A stretch of 64,000 nucleotides of DNA from Aestuariispira insulae (GCF_003385955.1 NZ_QRDW01000003.1:1-64000), one strand, 5' to 3'. Numbered from the stretch's first letter, positions 26,343 to 37,032 are shown. Notes: generated by a model from the sequence alone, not told the origin. Numbers and translations: made by a program.

Positions 26343-27626
26343 TTAGAACGCCCCAACGTCGAGCGCGTCGGCAAAGCCTTCGCCATATTTCGGGCCGGTA
26401 TTTTCCGATTGCAGGATCTGGTCCAGCTTTTCGGAATGCTCCATGGAAATGCCCGGAACAATGGTGCGCATGACGGTCACACCAAAGATCGCCATTCCAG
26501 CAGCCCCGGCAAACAGGGTCGCGATGAAAATCATGGGCAAAATAAACATATAGGCCATGAGGATAACCTGTTGAGCCGCTTGGGGATCAGAGCCAAATTC
26601 GCCAACCAGAGCCGAAACACCGCCTGCGAACAAAGCCAACAAACCGAACCCCCCTGCCATCGCAACAAAATAGATAACCAGGGCAATGATGGTCGATAGA
26701 ATCGCCGACCAAACAATGGGGGCAGATTTAAAAGTCGCCCCGATCGCATGCCCGCCAAGTTGCATATTATTGACCGTCAGGCGGAAAATGGAAATCCGGA
26801 GCAATAAAGCGCCGACAACCATATAGCCGACCGTCAGGAACATAGGAATAATGCCGCGCAAAACGGCCTCCAGGCCGGTCGCGCCCACCTTCTCGACGCT
26901 GGAACCCAAAATACCGGTGGCAATGGATGCGACAAAGATCCCGATGTAGAACAAAATGAACCGTTTGAAGACGGCGCCGCCTGTGACGGAACAGCTGAAA
27001 GACAGATCACCGACACGGGCATGATCAATGATCCGACGGGTCTGCCAAGCCTGCATCCAGGGATAGGCGATCCCCAGGGTCACAATGGTGAAGAGCAGCC
27101 ATAAAATGGACATGATCGCATATTTCACCGCAGACCCGTCCAGACCGAAATGAACCGACCGCCAACTGGTTCGGGTGAGCTGATAGCGGCGCATGCGATA
27201 GAATGCAAACTGGATCAGGAACATGATCACAAACAGGAAAACGAGGCTGTAAAAGAAGGCGAACGCTTCGTAGCCGCCTTCAGCAAAAACCACCGCATTC
27301 AGAAAAGCATTCAGAATACCCAGCGGCAACAGGACCGCCAGGGCAATCAGGAAGCCTAAGAAAAGCTCTTTGGCGGTGCCGTGATATTCAAACCGGTCAC
27401 CGTCATATTCCACCGTGCTCCACAGATAGCGGCGCAGTTTGGTCTTGGCCCAAAACCGGTAGATCCCAAGTGTGATAATGGTCAGGAACGCAAAGCGGAA
27501 CAACATCCAGAACAGCTTCGCCCGTGAGACGAAAACAGCGAAATTTTTGCCTTGCGGAGCCGGATCGGCAGCCGGTTGTGTCCCATTGACCTCAATCCGG
27601 TCATCCGGCGAAATGGTGATCGACAT
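26343..27626 (-). CDS. DUF898 (YjgN-like) membrane protein, copy 2
   Basis: 427 residues, paralogue of the downstream gene with the same blocks (RFWAKTKLRRYLWSTVEYDG, FEYHGTAKELFLGFLIALAV, RMRRYQLTRTSWRSVHFGLD) and the same tail type, YGEGFADALDVGAF. The two copies differ most in the C-terminal membrane half, so the duplication is not recent. A gap of 110 bases separates them. First gene of the DUF898-DUF898-M48 set. Confidence 0.9.
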   Translation of the reverse strand: MSITISPDDRIEVNGTQPAADPAPQGKNFAVFVSRAKLFWMLFRFAFLTIITLGIYRFWAKTKLRRYLWSTVEYDGDRFEYHGTAKELFLGFLIALAVLLPLGILNAFLNAVVFAEGGYEAFAFFYSLVFLFVIMFLIQFAFYRMRRYQLTRTSWRSVHFGLDGSAVKYAIMSILWLLFTIVTLGIAYPWMQAWQTRRIIDHARVGDLSFSCSVTGGAVFKRFILFYIGIFVASIATGILGSSVEKVGATGLEAVLRGIIPMFLTVGYMVVGALLLRISIFRLTVNNMQLGGHAIGATFKSAPIVWSAILSTIIALVIYFVAMAGGFGLLALFAGGVSALVGEFGSDPQAAQQVILMAYMFILPMIFIATLFAGAAGMAIFGVTVMRTIVPGISMEHSEKLDQILQSENTGPKYGEGFADALDVGAF

Positions 27627-27723
27627 TCTTTTCCCCCAATAAACCCCAAATAACGATACATCATTGGCGGAAAATCCCCTTTCCGCCTTTCAAAAACAAG
27701 CGCGAAGAATGCCCCAGCATTCG

Positions 27724-28272
27724 TTAGGATGCAAGGCAGTCCTTATGGCTGAAAACCGGATGGCTCCAGTTATCCGCCGGTTTGACCAATCCAGCATAAT
27801 GGTCAAGACAGCCTTCATGGCCTGGAAATTCCATGGCCATGAAAGTGAGCGGTGCCACCGGACCGGGCAAGGTCAGCCCATCGGCCAGGCCCCGGTCAAA
27901 CCCGAAAGGCACATAATAATCCGGCTTTCCGACAATCAAAACAGCGGGGAACCCCATGCGTTCTGCCGCCCCCAAACCATGGGTGATGAGCGTGCGCCCG
28001 ATGCCCTGCCCCTGGCATTCCGGCAACACAGCCAGCGGCCCGAGCAAGGGCAGGATCCGGCCGTCACCCGTTTGCACCGGCCAAAAACGGATCGACCCCA
28101 GCATCCGGTCGGCTTCATTCCGGGCAACAAAACATAATTCATGGACCGGCGGAATCCCGTCCCGGAACTGGTAAACCGTCCGGCCCTTGCGGTTCGGGCC
28201 AAAACAGGTCTCGATCAGGGCCTCGATAGAGGCAGCGTCATCCAACAATTCTGCGTCGATATGAAAGGTCAT
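27724..28272 (-). CDS. GNAT-family N-acetyltransferase
   Basis: A 182-residue acetyl-CoA-dependent transferase. The acetyl-CoA site is visible as LGPLAVLPECQGQGIGRTLI (Q/R-x-x-G-x-G/A) and is followed by the YjhB/YhbS-type GFPAVLIVGKPDYYVPFGF. Members related to this type acetylate small amines or proteins; the substrate is unknown. It is transcribed away from the ynjBCD-type operon across a 401-base gap. Confidence 0.88.
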   Translation of the reverse strand: MTFHIDAELLDDAASIEALIETCFGPNRKGRTVYQFRDGIPPVHELCFVARNEADRMLGSIRFWPVQTGDGRILPLLGPLAVLPECQGQGIGRTLITHGLGAAERMGFPAVLIVGKPDYYVPFGFDRGLADGLTLPGPVAPLTFMAMEFPGHEGCLDHYAGLVKPADNWSHPVFSHKDCLAS

Positions 28273-28673
28273 TCTTCAGTCTCCGGGATCAAGCGGTCTT
28301 TTCCGCCCGCCGGAGAGGGGTTTACGGTCTCTGGTCTTTCAGATCTCAGAGACAGCCCCCAGCCATCCGACGGACATGGCATAAGCGGACAACCGGTTCC
28401 AACCGGTTGTCGGGCATACGTCGTCGTCGGACTGTCATGGCAAAGGCCAAAGCTTTGTCTCCCAAAAGGGCGTAAACCTTCACGCCCGGAATTCCATCAT
28501 TCGCTTCTACAGCAGATCCATATTCCCGCGCAAGCAACAAATATGCAATATTCCAAATGCGTCCCGCCTCTGGATAACAATCGCGTGTAGCCGGGATTTG
28601 GCCGCTGACAGGGCGGGTCTGGATGGCTAGTCTTGGCGGAACAGATTTCGATTGATCACAAGAAGAGAGTGAC
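28273..28673. promoter_or_regulatory. 401-base divergent region with a long palindrome
   Basis: No gene supported. The main feature is a perfect palindrome at 28388-28411: arms GACAACCGGTT and its complement with a CC spacer. It is a candidate operator or RNA hairpin upstream of the ABC importer genes. A second potential hairpin is AAGGGCGTAAACCTTCACGCCC around 28466. No TPP or molybdenum-cofactor riboswitch consensus was recognised. Confidence 0.5.
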
Positions 28674-29879
28674 ATGGGTTTCAGGAATTGGATTGCCGGT
28701 GCGGCGGCAACCCTTATTGCCGCAACAACACATACCGGAATTGCCGGTGCCGGGGAATGGTCGGACATTATGTCCAAGGCAAAAGGCCAGACCGTCTATT
28801 GGAACGCATGGGGCGGCGGCGACAGCTATAACGCCTATATTGCCTGGGTCGGTGAGCGCGTATCGGAAGAATATGGCGTCAACCTGGTCCATGTGAAATT
28901 GGGTGATACAGCCGAAGCCGTCCGGAAAGTGCTGGCGGAGCGAACCGCCGGGCGCACCGATGACGGCACAGTGGACCTGATCTGGATCAACGGAGAAAAC
29001 TTCAAGGCCATGAAGGATGCCGATCTGCTGTACGGCCCCTGGGTCGAAAATCTACCGAATTTCCAGTTGGTGGATACGGCATTGAAACCCACCACCATCC
29101 TGGATTTCACCGTACCGACCGAGGGACTGGAAGCGCCCTGGGGCATGGCAAAACTGATTTTCATCCATGACAGCGCACGCCTTGAAAACCCGCCGAAATC
29201 CATGCCCGCCCTGCTGGACTATGCCAGGACCAGCCCTGGCCGCATCAGCTATCCGGCGCCACCGGATTTCCACGGCAGCACCTTCCTGAAACAGGCTTTG
29301 ATGGAGCTCAGCCCAAACCGTGACGCCCTGCTGCAACCGGCAGGAAACAATTTCGACCAGGTCACGGCCCCGCTGTGGTCTTATCTCGACAGCTTATCGC
29401 CCCATCTTTGGAAAGCGGGCAAGGAATATCCTCGCAATGGTGACCAGATGATCCAGATGCTGGATGATGGTAGTTTGGATGTGGCATTTTCCTTTAACAT
29501 CGGGGCCGCCACCAATGCCATCAAGGAAGGGTTGCTGCCGGAAAGCACCCGCAGTTATGTGCTGGAGGGCGGCACCATCGGCAACACCCATTTTGTCGCC
29601 ATCCCCTTCAACGCGGCCCATAAAGAGGCCGCGATGGTTGTCGCCAATTTCCTGATGAGTCCGGAGGCCCAGGCACGCAAACAGGATCCCAATCACTGGG
29701 GTGAGCAAACCGTGCTGGCCTATCAGCGGCTGAGTGCTGCAGACAAAGCCTTGTTTGACGCCATCCCGCGCGGTGTGGCCACCCTAAGCGATGCCGAACT
29801 GGGCGCGACCCTGCCGGAACCGCACCCGAGCTGGATGACCATGATTGAGGAAGCCTGGCTGCGCCGCTATGGCAGCTGA
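28674..29879 (+). CDS. ynjB: YnjB-type ABC importer, solute-binding protein
   Basis: 401-residue periplasmic receptor with a signal peptide (RNWIAGAAATLIAATTHTGIAGAG) and a type II binding-protein fold (QTVYWNAWGGGDSYNAYIAW, TVDLIWINGENFKAMKDADL, SYPAPPDFHGSTFLKQALME). The pattern is that of E. coli YnjB, whose substrate is not established. The next two genes overlap and encode the permease and ATPase, giving a complete importer. Confidence 0.88.
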   Translation: MGFRNWIAGAAATLIAATTHTGIAGAGEWSDIMSKAKGQTVYWNAWGGGDSYNAYIAWVGERVSEEYGVNLVHVKLGDTAEAVRKVLAERTAGRTDDGTVDLIWINGENFKAMKDADLLYGPWVENLPNFQLVDTALKPTTILDFTVPTEGLEAPWGMAKLIFIHDSARLENPPKSMPALLDYARTSPGRISYPAPPDFHGSTFLKQALMELSPNRDALLQPAGNNFDQVTAPLWSYLDSLSPHLWKAGKEYPRNGDQMIQMLDDGSLDVAFSFNIGAATNAIKEGLLPESTRSYVLEGGTIGNTHFVAIPFNAAHKEAAMVVANFLMSPEAQARKQDPNHWGEQTVLAYQRLSAADKALFDAIPRGVATLSDAELGATLPEPHPSWMTMIEEAWLRRYGS

Positions 29880-31611
29880 CGTTTCCATCAAGAAAACCTC
29901 CGCCTTCAGCCAGCGCCCCAATACCGGGCGCTGGCTGAAACTATTTCCGCTTGTAACGTTGGCCGCTTTCATGCTGCCGATCCTAGCAGGCATCTTGGGC
30001 ACTTTGCTGCCCGCTTTTCATTTCCTGCCGGCCCTTGGCGGGAATCATCTTTCTCTTGAGCCTTGGCGGCAGCTGGTTGCCTATCCGGGTATCTGGCATG
30101 CGTCCCTGCTGTCGCTCGCGACCGGTCTGACCGCCAGTCTGCTTTCCTTTGCCATCGTCTGCCTGATCACTGCCAGTCTCTATCAAACATCTGCCTTTGC
30201 CCGATTGCGTCGGGTTCTGGGCCCGTTCCTGGCGGTCCCTCACACGGCCTTGGCGGTCGGGTTTTTGTTTCTGTTTTCCCCAAGCGGCTGGATCGTCCGG
30301 ACCCTTTCTCCCTGGGCCACCGGCTGGGACCGCCCGGCCGATTTAACCCTCAGTCCTGATCCTGCTGGGGTGAGCCTGGTGGCCGCCCTGGTCCTGAAAG
30401 AAGTGCCATTCCTGCTGTTGATGACCATTGGCGCACTTGGCCAGATTCCCACTAAACAAAACCTGGCCGTGGCACGGTCCCTTGGGTACCGACCCGGCGA
30501 GGCCTGGTTGAAAACCATCCTGCCGCAGATATATGGCCGATTGCGCCTGCCGGTCTATGCGGTGATCGCCTTTTCCGTTTCCGTGGTCGATGTGGCTTTG
30601 ATCCTAACGCCAACCACCAGCCCGACACTGGGTATCCTGATCCTCCGCTGGTTCAACGATCCGGACCTGGACCAACAATTTATGGCCGCCGCCGGCGCCT
30701 GCCTGCAAAGCCTGCTGGTGATGGCCGCCATCGGCCTCTGGTGGTTGTTGGAGCGCGGCGTGATCCTGATGGGCCGCTGGCGGCTGGAACGCGGCACCCG
30801 GGATAACCGCTTCACCGGGTCATCTGTATGGCTGCTGGTCGGCGGCTTGATGGCGCTCACCGCCAGTGCCTGTATGGCGGTATTGGCGCTCTGGTCTTTG
30901 ACAAGGCGTTGGCGTTTCCCCGATACCCTGCCCAGCCAGTGGACCGCCATGAACTGGAGCCGCTATGCGGATCAACTGACCGGTCCGGCGGCCAGCACCC
31001 TGATCATCGGGCTTGCCGCCACCGCCATCGCCCTGGTCATGACCCTGGGCTGCCTGGAAACCGAAAAACGCCATGGCATCCGACCCGGCACCAAAGCGCT
31101 GTGGCTGCTGTATCTACCGCTGCTGATTCCCCAAACCGCCTTTTTGTTCGGTGCACAGGTCCTGTTGGTGGCCAGTGGTTGGGATGGCAGCCTGGCAGCT
31201 GTGGTCTGGTCGCATCTGCTGTTCGTGCTGCCTTATGTTTTCCTGTCCCTATCCGAAAGCTACCGGGGGCTGGATGACCGCTATGCCCGAAGCGCGCTTT
31301 GCCTGGGTGCCGGGCCGGGCCGGGTTTTCTGGCGCATCAAGATCCCCATGCTGCTGCGCCCGATCCTGGTTGCCATGGCCGTCGGCTTCGCGGTTTCCGT
31401 GGCCCAGTATCTGCCGACCATTTTTGCCGGCGCCGGGCGTTATGCCACACTCACCACGGAAACCGTCAGCCTGGCCAGCGGCGGTGACCGGCGTTTGGCC
31501 GGCTTGTTTGCGTTTCTGCAGGCCATGCTGCCGCTGGCGGGCTTCTGGATCGCCATCGGCATCCCGAACTGGATCTACCGCCACCGCCGCGGCATGAAAG
31601 GAGAGGCATGA
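29869..31611 (+). CDS. ynjC: YnjC-type ABC importer permease (two fused transmembrane domains)
   Basis: About 580 residues from ATG 29869-29871, which overlaps the ynjB stop by 11 bases. The frame is open upstream but that part lies in ynjB. Two permease domains occur in one chain, each with an EAA loop (SLGYRPGEAWLKTILPQI and CLGAGPGRVFWRIKIPM). About twelve membrane segments. E. coli YnjC is also a fused permease. The 3' end overlaps ynjD by ATGA. Confidence 0.88.
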   Translation: MAADVSIKKTSAFSQRPNTGRWLKLFPLVTLAAFMLPILAGILGTLLPAFHFLPALGGNHLSLEPWRQLVAYPGIWHASLLSLATGLTASLLSFAIVCLITASLYQTSAFARLRRVLGPFLAVPHTALAVGFLFLFSPSGWIVRTLSPWATGWDRPADLTLSPDPAGVSLVAALVLKEVPFLLLMTIGALGQIPTKQNLAVARSLGYRPGEAWLKTILPQIYGRLRLPVYAVIAFSVSVVDVALILTPTTSPTLGILILRWFNDPDLDQQFMAAAGACLQSLLVMAAIGLWWLLERGVILMGRWRLERGTRDNRFTGSSVWLLVGGLMALTASACMAVLALWSLTRRWRFPDTLPSQWTAMNWSRYADQLTGPAASTLIIGLAATAIALVMTLGCLETEKRHGIRPGTKALWLLYLPLLIPQTAFLFGAQVLLVASGWDGSLAAVVWSHLLFVLPYVFLSLSESYRGLDDRYARSALCLGAGPGRVFWRIKIPMLLRPILVAMAVGFAVSVAQYLPTIFAGAGRYATLTTETVSLASGGDRRLAGLFAFLQAMLPLAGFWIAIGIPNWIYRHRRGMKGEA

Positions 31612-32261
31612 GCAAAAAACTGATCCTGGATGAGGTCCTTATTCATTTGGGCGGACGGGCATTATTCCCGGCTTTGAACTGTGAGGTCGAACCCGGCGAG
31701 ATTGTCACCATCATGGGGGCCAGCGGTTCGGGCAAATCCACCCTGCTGGCCTATATCTGCGGCACGCTGGATCCGGAATTTCAGGCAACCGGCCGCATTC
31801 TGCTGGACGGGGAAGATATCACCTATCTGCCGCCGGAAAAACGCCGCATCGGCATATTGTTTCAGGATGACCTGTTGTTCCCTCACCTGTCGGTTGCCGA
31901 CAATCTGGGCTTTGGCCTGCCTGCCGGATTAAGCCGGGATGAACGGCGCGCGAAAATTGCGCAGGCCCTGACCCAGGCGGGGCTGGACGGGCTGGGCGAC
32001 CGCGACCCCGCCACCTTGTCCGGGGGCCAACGCGCCCGTGTCGGATGTATGCGTACGCTCTTATCCGACCCCTGTGCCTTGTTGCTGGACGAACCGTTTT
32101 CCAAACTGGACAGCGCGCTTCGGGCACGCTTCCGACAGTTTGTCTTTGATCTGGCGCGGGCACGCGCACTGCCGGTCCTGTTGGTCACCCATGATCCGGG
32201 CGATGCGGAAGCGGCTAACGGGAAAACCATCACCTTTCCCGACTGTCATAATCTCAACTGA
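31608..32261 (+). CDS. ynjD: YnjD-type ABC importer ATPase
   Basis: 217-residue ATPase with Walker A GASGSGKSTLL (about 38-48), Q-loop LFQDDLLFPH, signature LSGGQRARV, Walker B CALLLDEPFSKLD and switch HD in VTHDPGDAE. It lacks the C-terminal regulatory extension of MalK-type ATPases. Translationally coupled to the permease. Confidence 0.93.
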   Translation: MSKKLILDEVLIHLGGRALFPALNCEVEPGEIVTIMGASGSGKSTLLAYICGTLDPEFQATGRILLDGEDITYLPPEKRRIGILFQDDLLFPHLSVADNLGFGLPAGLSRDERRAKIAQALTQAGLDGLGDRDPATLSGGQRARVGCMRTLLSDPCALLLDEPFSKLDSALRARFRQFVFDLARARALPVLLVTHDPGDAEAANGKTITFPDCHNLN

Positions 32262-32476
32262 CTGATGGTTGCGGGGAATACCGCCCGGCACCTACCCCAG
32301 CACCGCCCTAATTCCCGGCCCTTCAATTTGCTGCCTTCAAATTTGCGCCAAATCAATGCAGGATCGCGTTTCAACCATAGAATGGCCGCGGGTTTGGGCT
32401 GACTATTTTCAATCCAGCCATTTTAAGTGTCTGTTTTCATTGAGGTGAAGCCGGAGGCATTCCGGCTGGAGGCATT

Positions 32477-33835
32477 ATGAGCATTCTTGACCTGTTTCGG
32501 ATCTCCAATTATCGGATCCGCCATCTGGGCCTGGCTTTTTCGGCGGTCCTGTTTTTGACCGTGCCCCTGCTGGGCGGGATCTCCTTTCTGGTGATCGATA
32601 CCACGCAGGCGGTCAACCAGCATTGGGAGGATGTCCGGGACATGGCCGATGGCAATGATGCCCTGGTCAATGCCATGGAACATCAATTGGCCAGCCTGAG
32701 CCTGATTGCCAATATCGGCCTGGCCGGCGTGGTGGTGATCCTGTTGGTCATGGCCTTGATGAATATCTGGTGGACCCGGTCTCATCTGGTGCATCCGCTC
32801 GATGAAATGCGCGGCATTATGGGCCGTCTGACCCATGGCGATACGGCTGTCGACATTCCCCATCAGGGCTGGAAAAACGAGATGGGCGATATGTGGCGCG
32901 AGGTTTTGATCTTCAAGGAAAAGCTGATCGAAAACAAACGTCTGGAAGCCGAGCAGGACGCCGCCAAAGCAGCGGCCGAGACCGCCAAGCGCGCCATGCT
33001 GAGCAAGCTGGCCGACGATTTCCGCTCATCCGTCGGGGTGGTGGTCGGGTCGGTCTCCGCCGCCGCCACCCAATTGAATGGCTCGGCCGGACAGCTTTCC
33101 TCCAGCGCCCATGAAAGCGCCCAGCGCGCCATGACGGTTTCCGCCGCCGCCGAACAGGCCGCGACCAATGTGCAGACCGTGGCCGCTGCCGCCGAGGAGC
33201 TGGCGGTGAGCGAACAGGAAATCTCGCGTCATGTGCAAAATGCCACACGGGTCGCCAGCGGGGCGGTCAAACAGGCCCATGACTCCCATGCGTCGGTCGA
33301 CAATCTGTCGCGCGCGGTGAAAAAGGTCAGCGAGGTTCTTGGCCTGATCACCGACATTGCGGAACAGACCAATCTGTTGGCGCTCAATGCCACCATCGAA
33401 GCGGCGCGCGCAGGCGAAGCCGGCAAGGGCTTTGCCGTGGTCGCCAATGAGGTGAAAAACCTGGCCAACCAGACCGCCAAAGCCACCGAAGAGATCAACG
33501 ATCATATCGGCGAGATCCAGGTGGCCAGCCGTCAGACCGGCGACGCGCTGGGTGCCATCGCCCACACGGTGGATGAAATTAACGATATCGCCAGTGCTAT
33601 TTCCGATGCAGTCGAACAGCAAACCCTGGCCACAAGAGAAATCGCCCGCAATGTGGAGGAGGCCTCGGCCGGCACCACGGAGGTTTCCAGCAATATCGCT
33701 GCGGTCAATAACGCCGCCAGTGAGACCGGCACGGAATCCGGCCGCATTGTCGATGCCGCCAATGACCTACTGGATAAATCAAAAGCGCTGGAGAGCGAGG
33801 TCGGCAAATTCCTGACCGAGGTGCAGGCGGCTTAA
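32477..33835 (+). CDS. methyl-accepting chemotaxis protein with very small periplasmic loop
   Basis: 452 residues. Two membrane segments (about 18-40 and 77-97) enclose only ~37 periplasmic residues, too few for a normal ligand-binding domain. A HAMP linker follows (about 98-150, [18 protein letters not shown]), then the signalling domain with the conserved hairpin tip region [20 protein letters not shown]. It lacks a CheR-binding NWETF-type pentapeptide and ends [12 protein letters not shown]. It may sense membrane state or an intracellular cue, or work with a partner. CheD at 20365 could modify it. Confidence 0.93.
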   Translation: MSILDLFRISNYRIRHLGLAFSAVLFLTVPLLGGISFLVIDTTQAVNQHWEDVRDMADGNDALVNAMEHQLASLSLIANIGLAGVVVILLVMALMNIWWTRSHLVHPLDEMRGIMGRLTHGDTAVDIPHQGWKNEMGDMWREVLIFKEKLIENKRLEAEQDAAKAAAETAKRAMLSKLADDFRSSVGVVVGSVSAAATQLNGSAGQLSSSAHESAQRAMTVSAAAEQAATNVQTVAAAAEELAVSEQEISRHVQNATRVASGAVKQAHDSHASVDNLSRAVKKVSEVLGLITDIAEQTNLLALNATIEAARAGEAGKGFAVVANEVKNLANQTAKATEEINDHIGEIQVASRQTGDALGAIAHTVDEINDIASAISDAVEQQTLATREIARNVEEASAGTTEVSSNIAAVNNAASETGTESGRIVDAANDLLDKSKALESEVGKFLTEVQAA

Positions 33836-33981
33836 ATACCGATGTCCTACATTCTTCCGTCACCCCGGCCACCGCGCTGGGGTCCGGGAGGCAATAGGCA
33901 AGTATATGTAGCCACCAGGAGCAGATCACCTTGATCGGAGATGTGCTCCTGAAAACTGACAGAGAGAGATCCTCGTCATGG
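33836..33981. repeat. stem-loops between convergent chemoreceptor and cobT genes
   Basis: AGGAGCA at 33917-33923 pairs with TGCTCCT at 33944-33950, with a smaller GATC...GATC palindrome inside. Upstream, 33858-33885 holds a CACCCCGG.../...GGGGT element resembling the dispersed REP-like repeats. The hairpins may end both convergent transcripts, although no T-run is present. Confidence 0.4.
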
Positions 33982-35871
33982 CTATCGCGCCCCGGCCCGC
34001 CGCTGGTTGCGCACCGGCCCACCCTGTTCCACATCAAAAAGATCGGCCAGCTGTTCCATCATGGTGCCGCCCAGCTGTTCCACATCGACAATGGTGACCG
34101 CGCGCCGGTAATAGCGCGTCACATCATGGCCGATGCCAATCGCCACCAATTCCACCGGGGATTTTGTTTCAATATAGTCGATCACATCGCGCAAATGCCG
34201 TTCCAGATAGTTGCCCGGATTGACCGACAGGGTTGAATCATCGACCGGCGCGCCGTCGGAAATCACCATCAGAATGCGTCGTTCTTCGGGCCGCCCGATG
34301 ATGCGGTTATGCGCCCAGAGCAAGGCCTCGCCGTCGATATTTTCCTTCAACAGCCCTTCGCGCAGCATCAGGCCCAGATTGCGACGGCCGCGGCGATAGG
34401 GTTCGTCCGCGCCCTTGTAAATGATATGGCGCAGGTCATTCAAACGGCCTGGATTGGCCGGTTTGTTGTCGGCAATCCATTGTTCACGGGACTGCCCCCC
34501 CTTCCATGCCCGGGTGGTGAAACCGAGGATCTCCACCTTCACCCCGCAGCGTTCCAAGGTGCGGGCCAGAATATCGGCGCTCATGGCAGCGATGGTGATC
34601 GGGCGGCCGCGCATGGAGCCGGAATTATCCAACAGCAGGGTCACCACCGTATCGCGGAAATCCGTATCCTGCTCGATCTTGAAAGAAAGCGGCTGGGTCG
34701 GGTTGGTCACAACCCTTGTCAGTTTGCCGGTATCCAGCATGCCTTCTTCCAGATCAAAGCTCCAGGAGCGCAATTGCTGCGCCATCAGCCGTCGCTGCAT
34801 CCGGTTGGCAAGCCTGCCGATCACGCCCTGCAGATGGACCAATTGCTGGTCCAGCATCTGGCGCAGGCGCTCCAGCTCTTCCGGATCGCAGAGGTCTTCC
34901 GCCTTCACGACCTCGTCAAAGCCCTGGGTGAAGATGCGATAGAAGGCTTCTCGCCCGACATTAGAAAGATCATTTTCCGGACGCCAGCGTTTACCGCTCT
35001 CGCCGCCCTCTTCGGAACCGGGCGAAGGCATCATTTCTTCCGACATGGCCTGTTCCATCTGGTCGGAGGACTCACCCTCTGCCATATCGTCGCCATCGCC
35101 GCCTTCGCCGTCGCCCTGTTCGGACTGGGATTGTTCGTCACCGGCCTCGCCATCTTCTTCGTCGGAACGGGCCTGGTTATCGTCCATGGGCTCGGCATCT
35201 TCGCCATCCTCGCCCTCGTCCCCGCGCTCCGGATCCTCCATTTCAAGATCCATGTCCATATCGCGGATCAATTGGCGCGATGCCGTGGCATAGGCATCCT
35301 GGTCATCGGTCAGGGTCGAGAGGATATCAAGCGTCTCGGCGATCTTGTCTTTCAGATGGGGCCGCCACATTTCCACCACGGCGGCTGCGGAAACCGGTGC
35401 GGCCTCACCGGTCAGATGCTCACGGGCCAGCAGGCGCAGCACTTCCGGCAGGGCATGTTCGGCCTGGTCCTTGATCCGATGATAGCCCAGGCGCTGATAG
35501 CGGCTTTCCAAGGCTGTCGCCATATTCTGGCGCGCGCCTTCCATATATTTGGTGCCAACCGCCTCGATCCGCGCCTCTTCCAGCGCATCAAATAACGCCG
35601 GGGCCACCTCGCCGCCCGGCCGCCGGGCCGCATGGGTCCGGGCGTCATGATGTTTGAGCCGAAGCGCCAGGCCATCGGCCTCGCCCCGCACACGCGCCAC
35701 ATCGTCGGGATGAAGATCTTTGGTCGGGGCGGGCAGGCGCACCCGTGAGCCGGTCATATGGGCCGGTTCGGTGCCAAAAGCCACCTCCACCTCGGGCAGT
35801 TCGGAAACCGCCCGGAAGGCCGCCGCGCCGCAGCGTTTATATTCGTCCAATGCGTCGGTGGGGTTGCTCAT
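33982..35871 (-). CDS. cobT: aerobic cobaltochelatase subunit CobT
   Basis: Part of the ATP-dependent CobN-CobS-CobT complex that inserts cobalt into hydrogenobyrinic acid a,c-diamide. 629 residues: N-terminal helical domain, a very acidic low-complexity middle (about 215-290, Asp/Glu/Gln/Ser-rich), and a C-terminal VWA domain with MIDAS motif DNSGS in [15 protein letters not shown]. Typical length. It lies 76 bases downstream of cobS on the same strand; cobN is not in the window. Confidence 0.96.
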   Translation of the reverse strand: MSNPTDALDEYKRCGAAAFRAVSELPEVEVAFGTEPAHMTGSRVRLPAPTKDLHPDDVARVRGEADGLALRLKHHDARTHAARRPGGEVAPALFDALEEARIEAVGTKYMEGARQNMATALESRYQRLGYHRIKDQAEHALPEVLRLLAREHLTGEAAPVSAAAVVEMWRPHLKDKIAETLDILSTLTDDQDAYATASRQLIRDMDMDLEMEDPERGDEGEDGEDAEPMDDNQARSDEEDGEAGDEQSQSEQGDGEGGDGDDMAEGESSDQMEQAMSEEMMPSPGSEEGGESGKRWRPENDLSNVGREAFYRIFTQGFDEVVKAEDLCDPEELERLRQMLDQQLVHLQGVIGRLANRMQRRLMAQQLRSWSFDLEEGMLDTGKLTRVVTNPTQPLSFKIEQDTDFRDTVVTLLLDNSGSMRGRPITIAAMSADILARTLERCGVKVEILGFTTRAWKGGQSREQWIADNKPANPGRLNDLRHIIYKGADEPYRRGRRNLGLMLREGLLKENIDGEALLWAHNRIIGRPEERRILMVISDGAPVDDSTLSVNPGNYLERHLRDVIDYIETKSPVELVAIGIGHDVTRYYRRAVTIVDVEQLGGTMMEQLADLFDVEQGGPVRNQRRAGAR

Positions 35872-35947
35872 CCTGGTCCCATCCTCATCGATCCTGCCCT
35901 AACCTTCCTTGCGGCTTTTCCCCTTTTGTCAAAGCCGCAGTGCGCGC

Positions 35948-36940
35948 TCAGGCGAGCTGCACACCGGCGGAAGTCGGCAGATCCTCGCCAAAGCAACGCT
36001 GATAATATTCCGCCACAATCGGGCGTTCGGTCTCATCGCATTTATTGAGGAAAGTCACCCGGAAGGCAAAGCCCACATCCTGGAAGATCTGCGCGTTTTC
36101 GGCCCAGGTGATAACCGTACGCGGGCTCATCACGGTGGAGATATCCCCCCCCATGAACCCGGCCCGGGTCAGGTCGGCCAGCTGCACCATGGCATTCAAC
36201 TGGTCGCGGCCTTCATTACTGTCATAGCCCGGCAGCTTCGCCATGACGATTTCCACCTCGTCATCATGGGGCAGATAATTCAGGGTGGTAACAATTGACC
36301 AACGGTCCATCTGGCCCTGGTTAATCTGCTGGGTGCCGTGATAAAGCCCGCTGGTGTCACCTAGGCCAATGGTGTTGGCAGTGGAGAAAAGACGGAAATA
36401 TTTATGCGGGCGGATCACACGGCTCTGATCCAACAAAGTAAGCCTGCCTTCTTTCTCCAGGACACGTTGGATCACGAACATCACATCCGGGCGGCCCGCA
36501 TCATATTCATCAAAACAGATCGCTACCGGCCGCTGCAGCGCCCAGGGCAGGATGCCTTCCTGGAACTCAGTCACCTGTTTGCCATCGCGCAGCACAATCG
36601 CATCCTTGCCCACCAGGTCGATACGGCTGATATGGCTGTCCAGGTTCACACGCACGCTCGGCCAGTTCAGGCGCGCCGCCACCTGTTCGATATGGGTGGA
36701 TTTACCGGTGCCATGATAGCCCTGCACCATCACACGGCGGTTATGGGCAAAGCCCGCCAGAATGGCCATGGTGGTGTCATGGTCGAACTGATAAGTGGGA
36801 TCCACCTCCGGCACATGGGAGGTGCGCTCGGAAAAAGCCGGCACCATCATGTCGGAATCCAGACCGAAAGTATCGCGCACGGAAACCTGCTGGTCCGGCG
36901 TGTCGAGATTGTCGGTATCGATATTTGCCTGGTCGGTCAT
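35948..36940 (-). CDS. cobS: aerobic cobaltochelatase subunit CobS
   Basis: AAA+ ATPase that forms a hexameric ring with CobT. Walker [20 protein letters not shown], Walker [17 protein letters not shown], sensor region [20 protein letters not shown] and the Arg finger region are visible. The start is uncertain: ATGs at 36940, 36949 and 36961 lie in frame around GGAGAGG at 36954-36960; I give the one at 36940 (330 residues). A J-domain gene lies upstream, a frequent arrangement. Confidence 0.95.
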   Translation of the reverse strand: MTDQANIDTDNLDTPDQQVSVRDTFGLDSDMMVPAFSERTSHVPEVDPTYQFDHDTTMAILAGFAHNRRVMVQGYHGTGKSTHIEQVAARLNWPSVRVNLDSHISRIDLVGKDAIVLRDGKQVTEFQEGILPWALQRPVAICFDEYDAGRPDVMFVIQRVLEKEGRLTLLDQSRVIRPHKYFRLFSTANTIGLGDTSGLYHGTQQINQGQMDRWSIVTTLNYLPHDDEVEIVMAKLPGYDSNEGRDQLNAMVQLADLTRAGFMGGDISTVMSPRTVITWAENAQIFQDVGFAFRVTFLNKCDETERPIVAEYYQRCFGEDLPTSAGVQLA

Positions 36941-37032
36941 GACGGTCATCAGCCTCTCCACTTACGTCATTGCTGGTTGCTTGTTTGGAACATCTTACGC
37001 ACCAGCACTTCAAATAGGTCAGTTTCTCTAAC

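Noticed and set aside
28273-28673. TPP riboswitch before the ynjBCD-type genes
   Set aside because: The CTGAGA and CCTGAT(C) consensus elements are absent on the relevant strand.
28346-28777. Minus-strand ORF of 143 residues overlapping the start of ynjB
   Set aside because: It overlaps the signal-peptide region of a convincing gene, lacks motifs and has irregular composition.
34309-35595. Plus-strand 428-residue ORF with hydrophobic stretch
   Set aside because: Antisense of cobT; the hydrophobic part mirrors the acidic low-complexity region.
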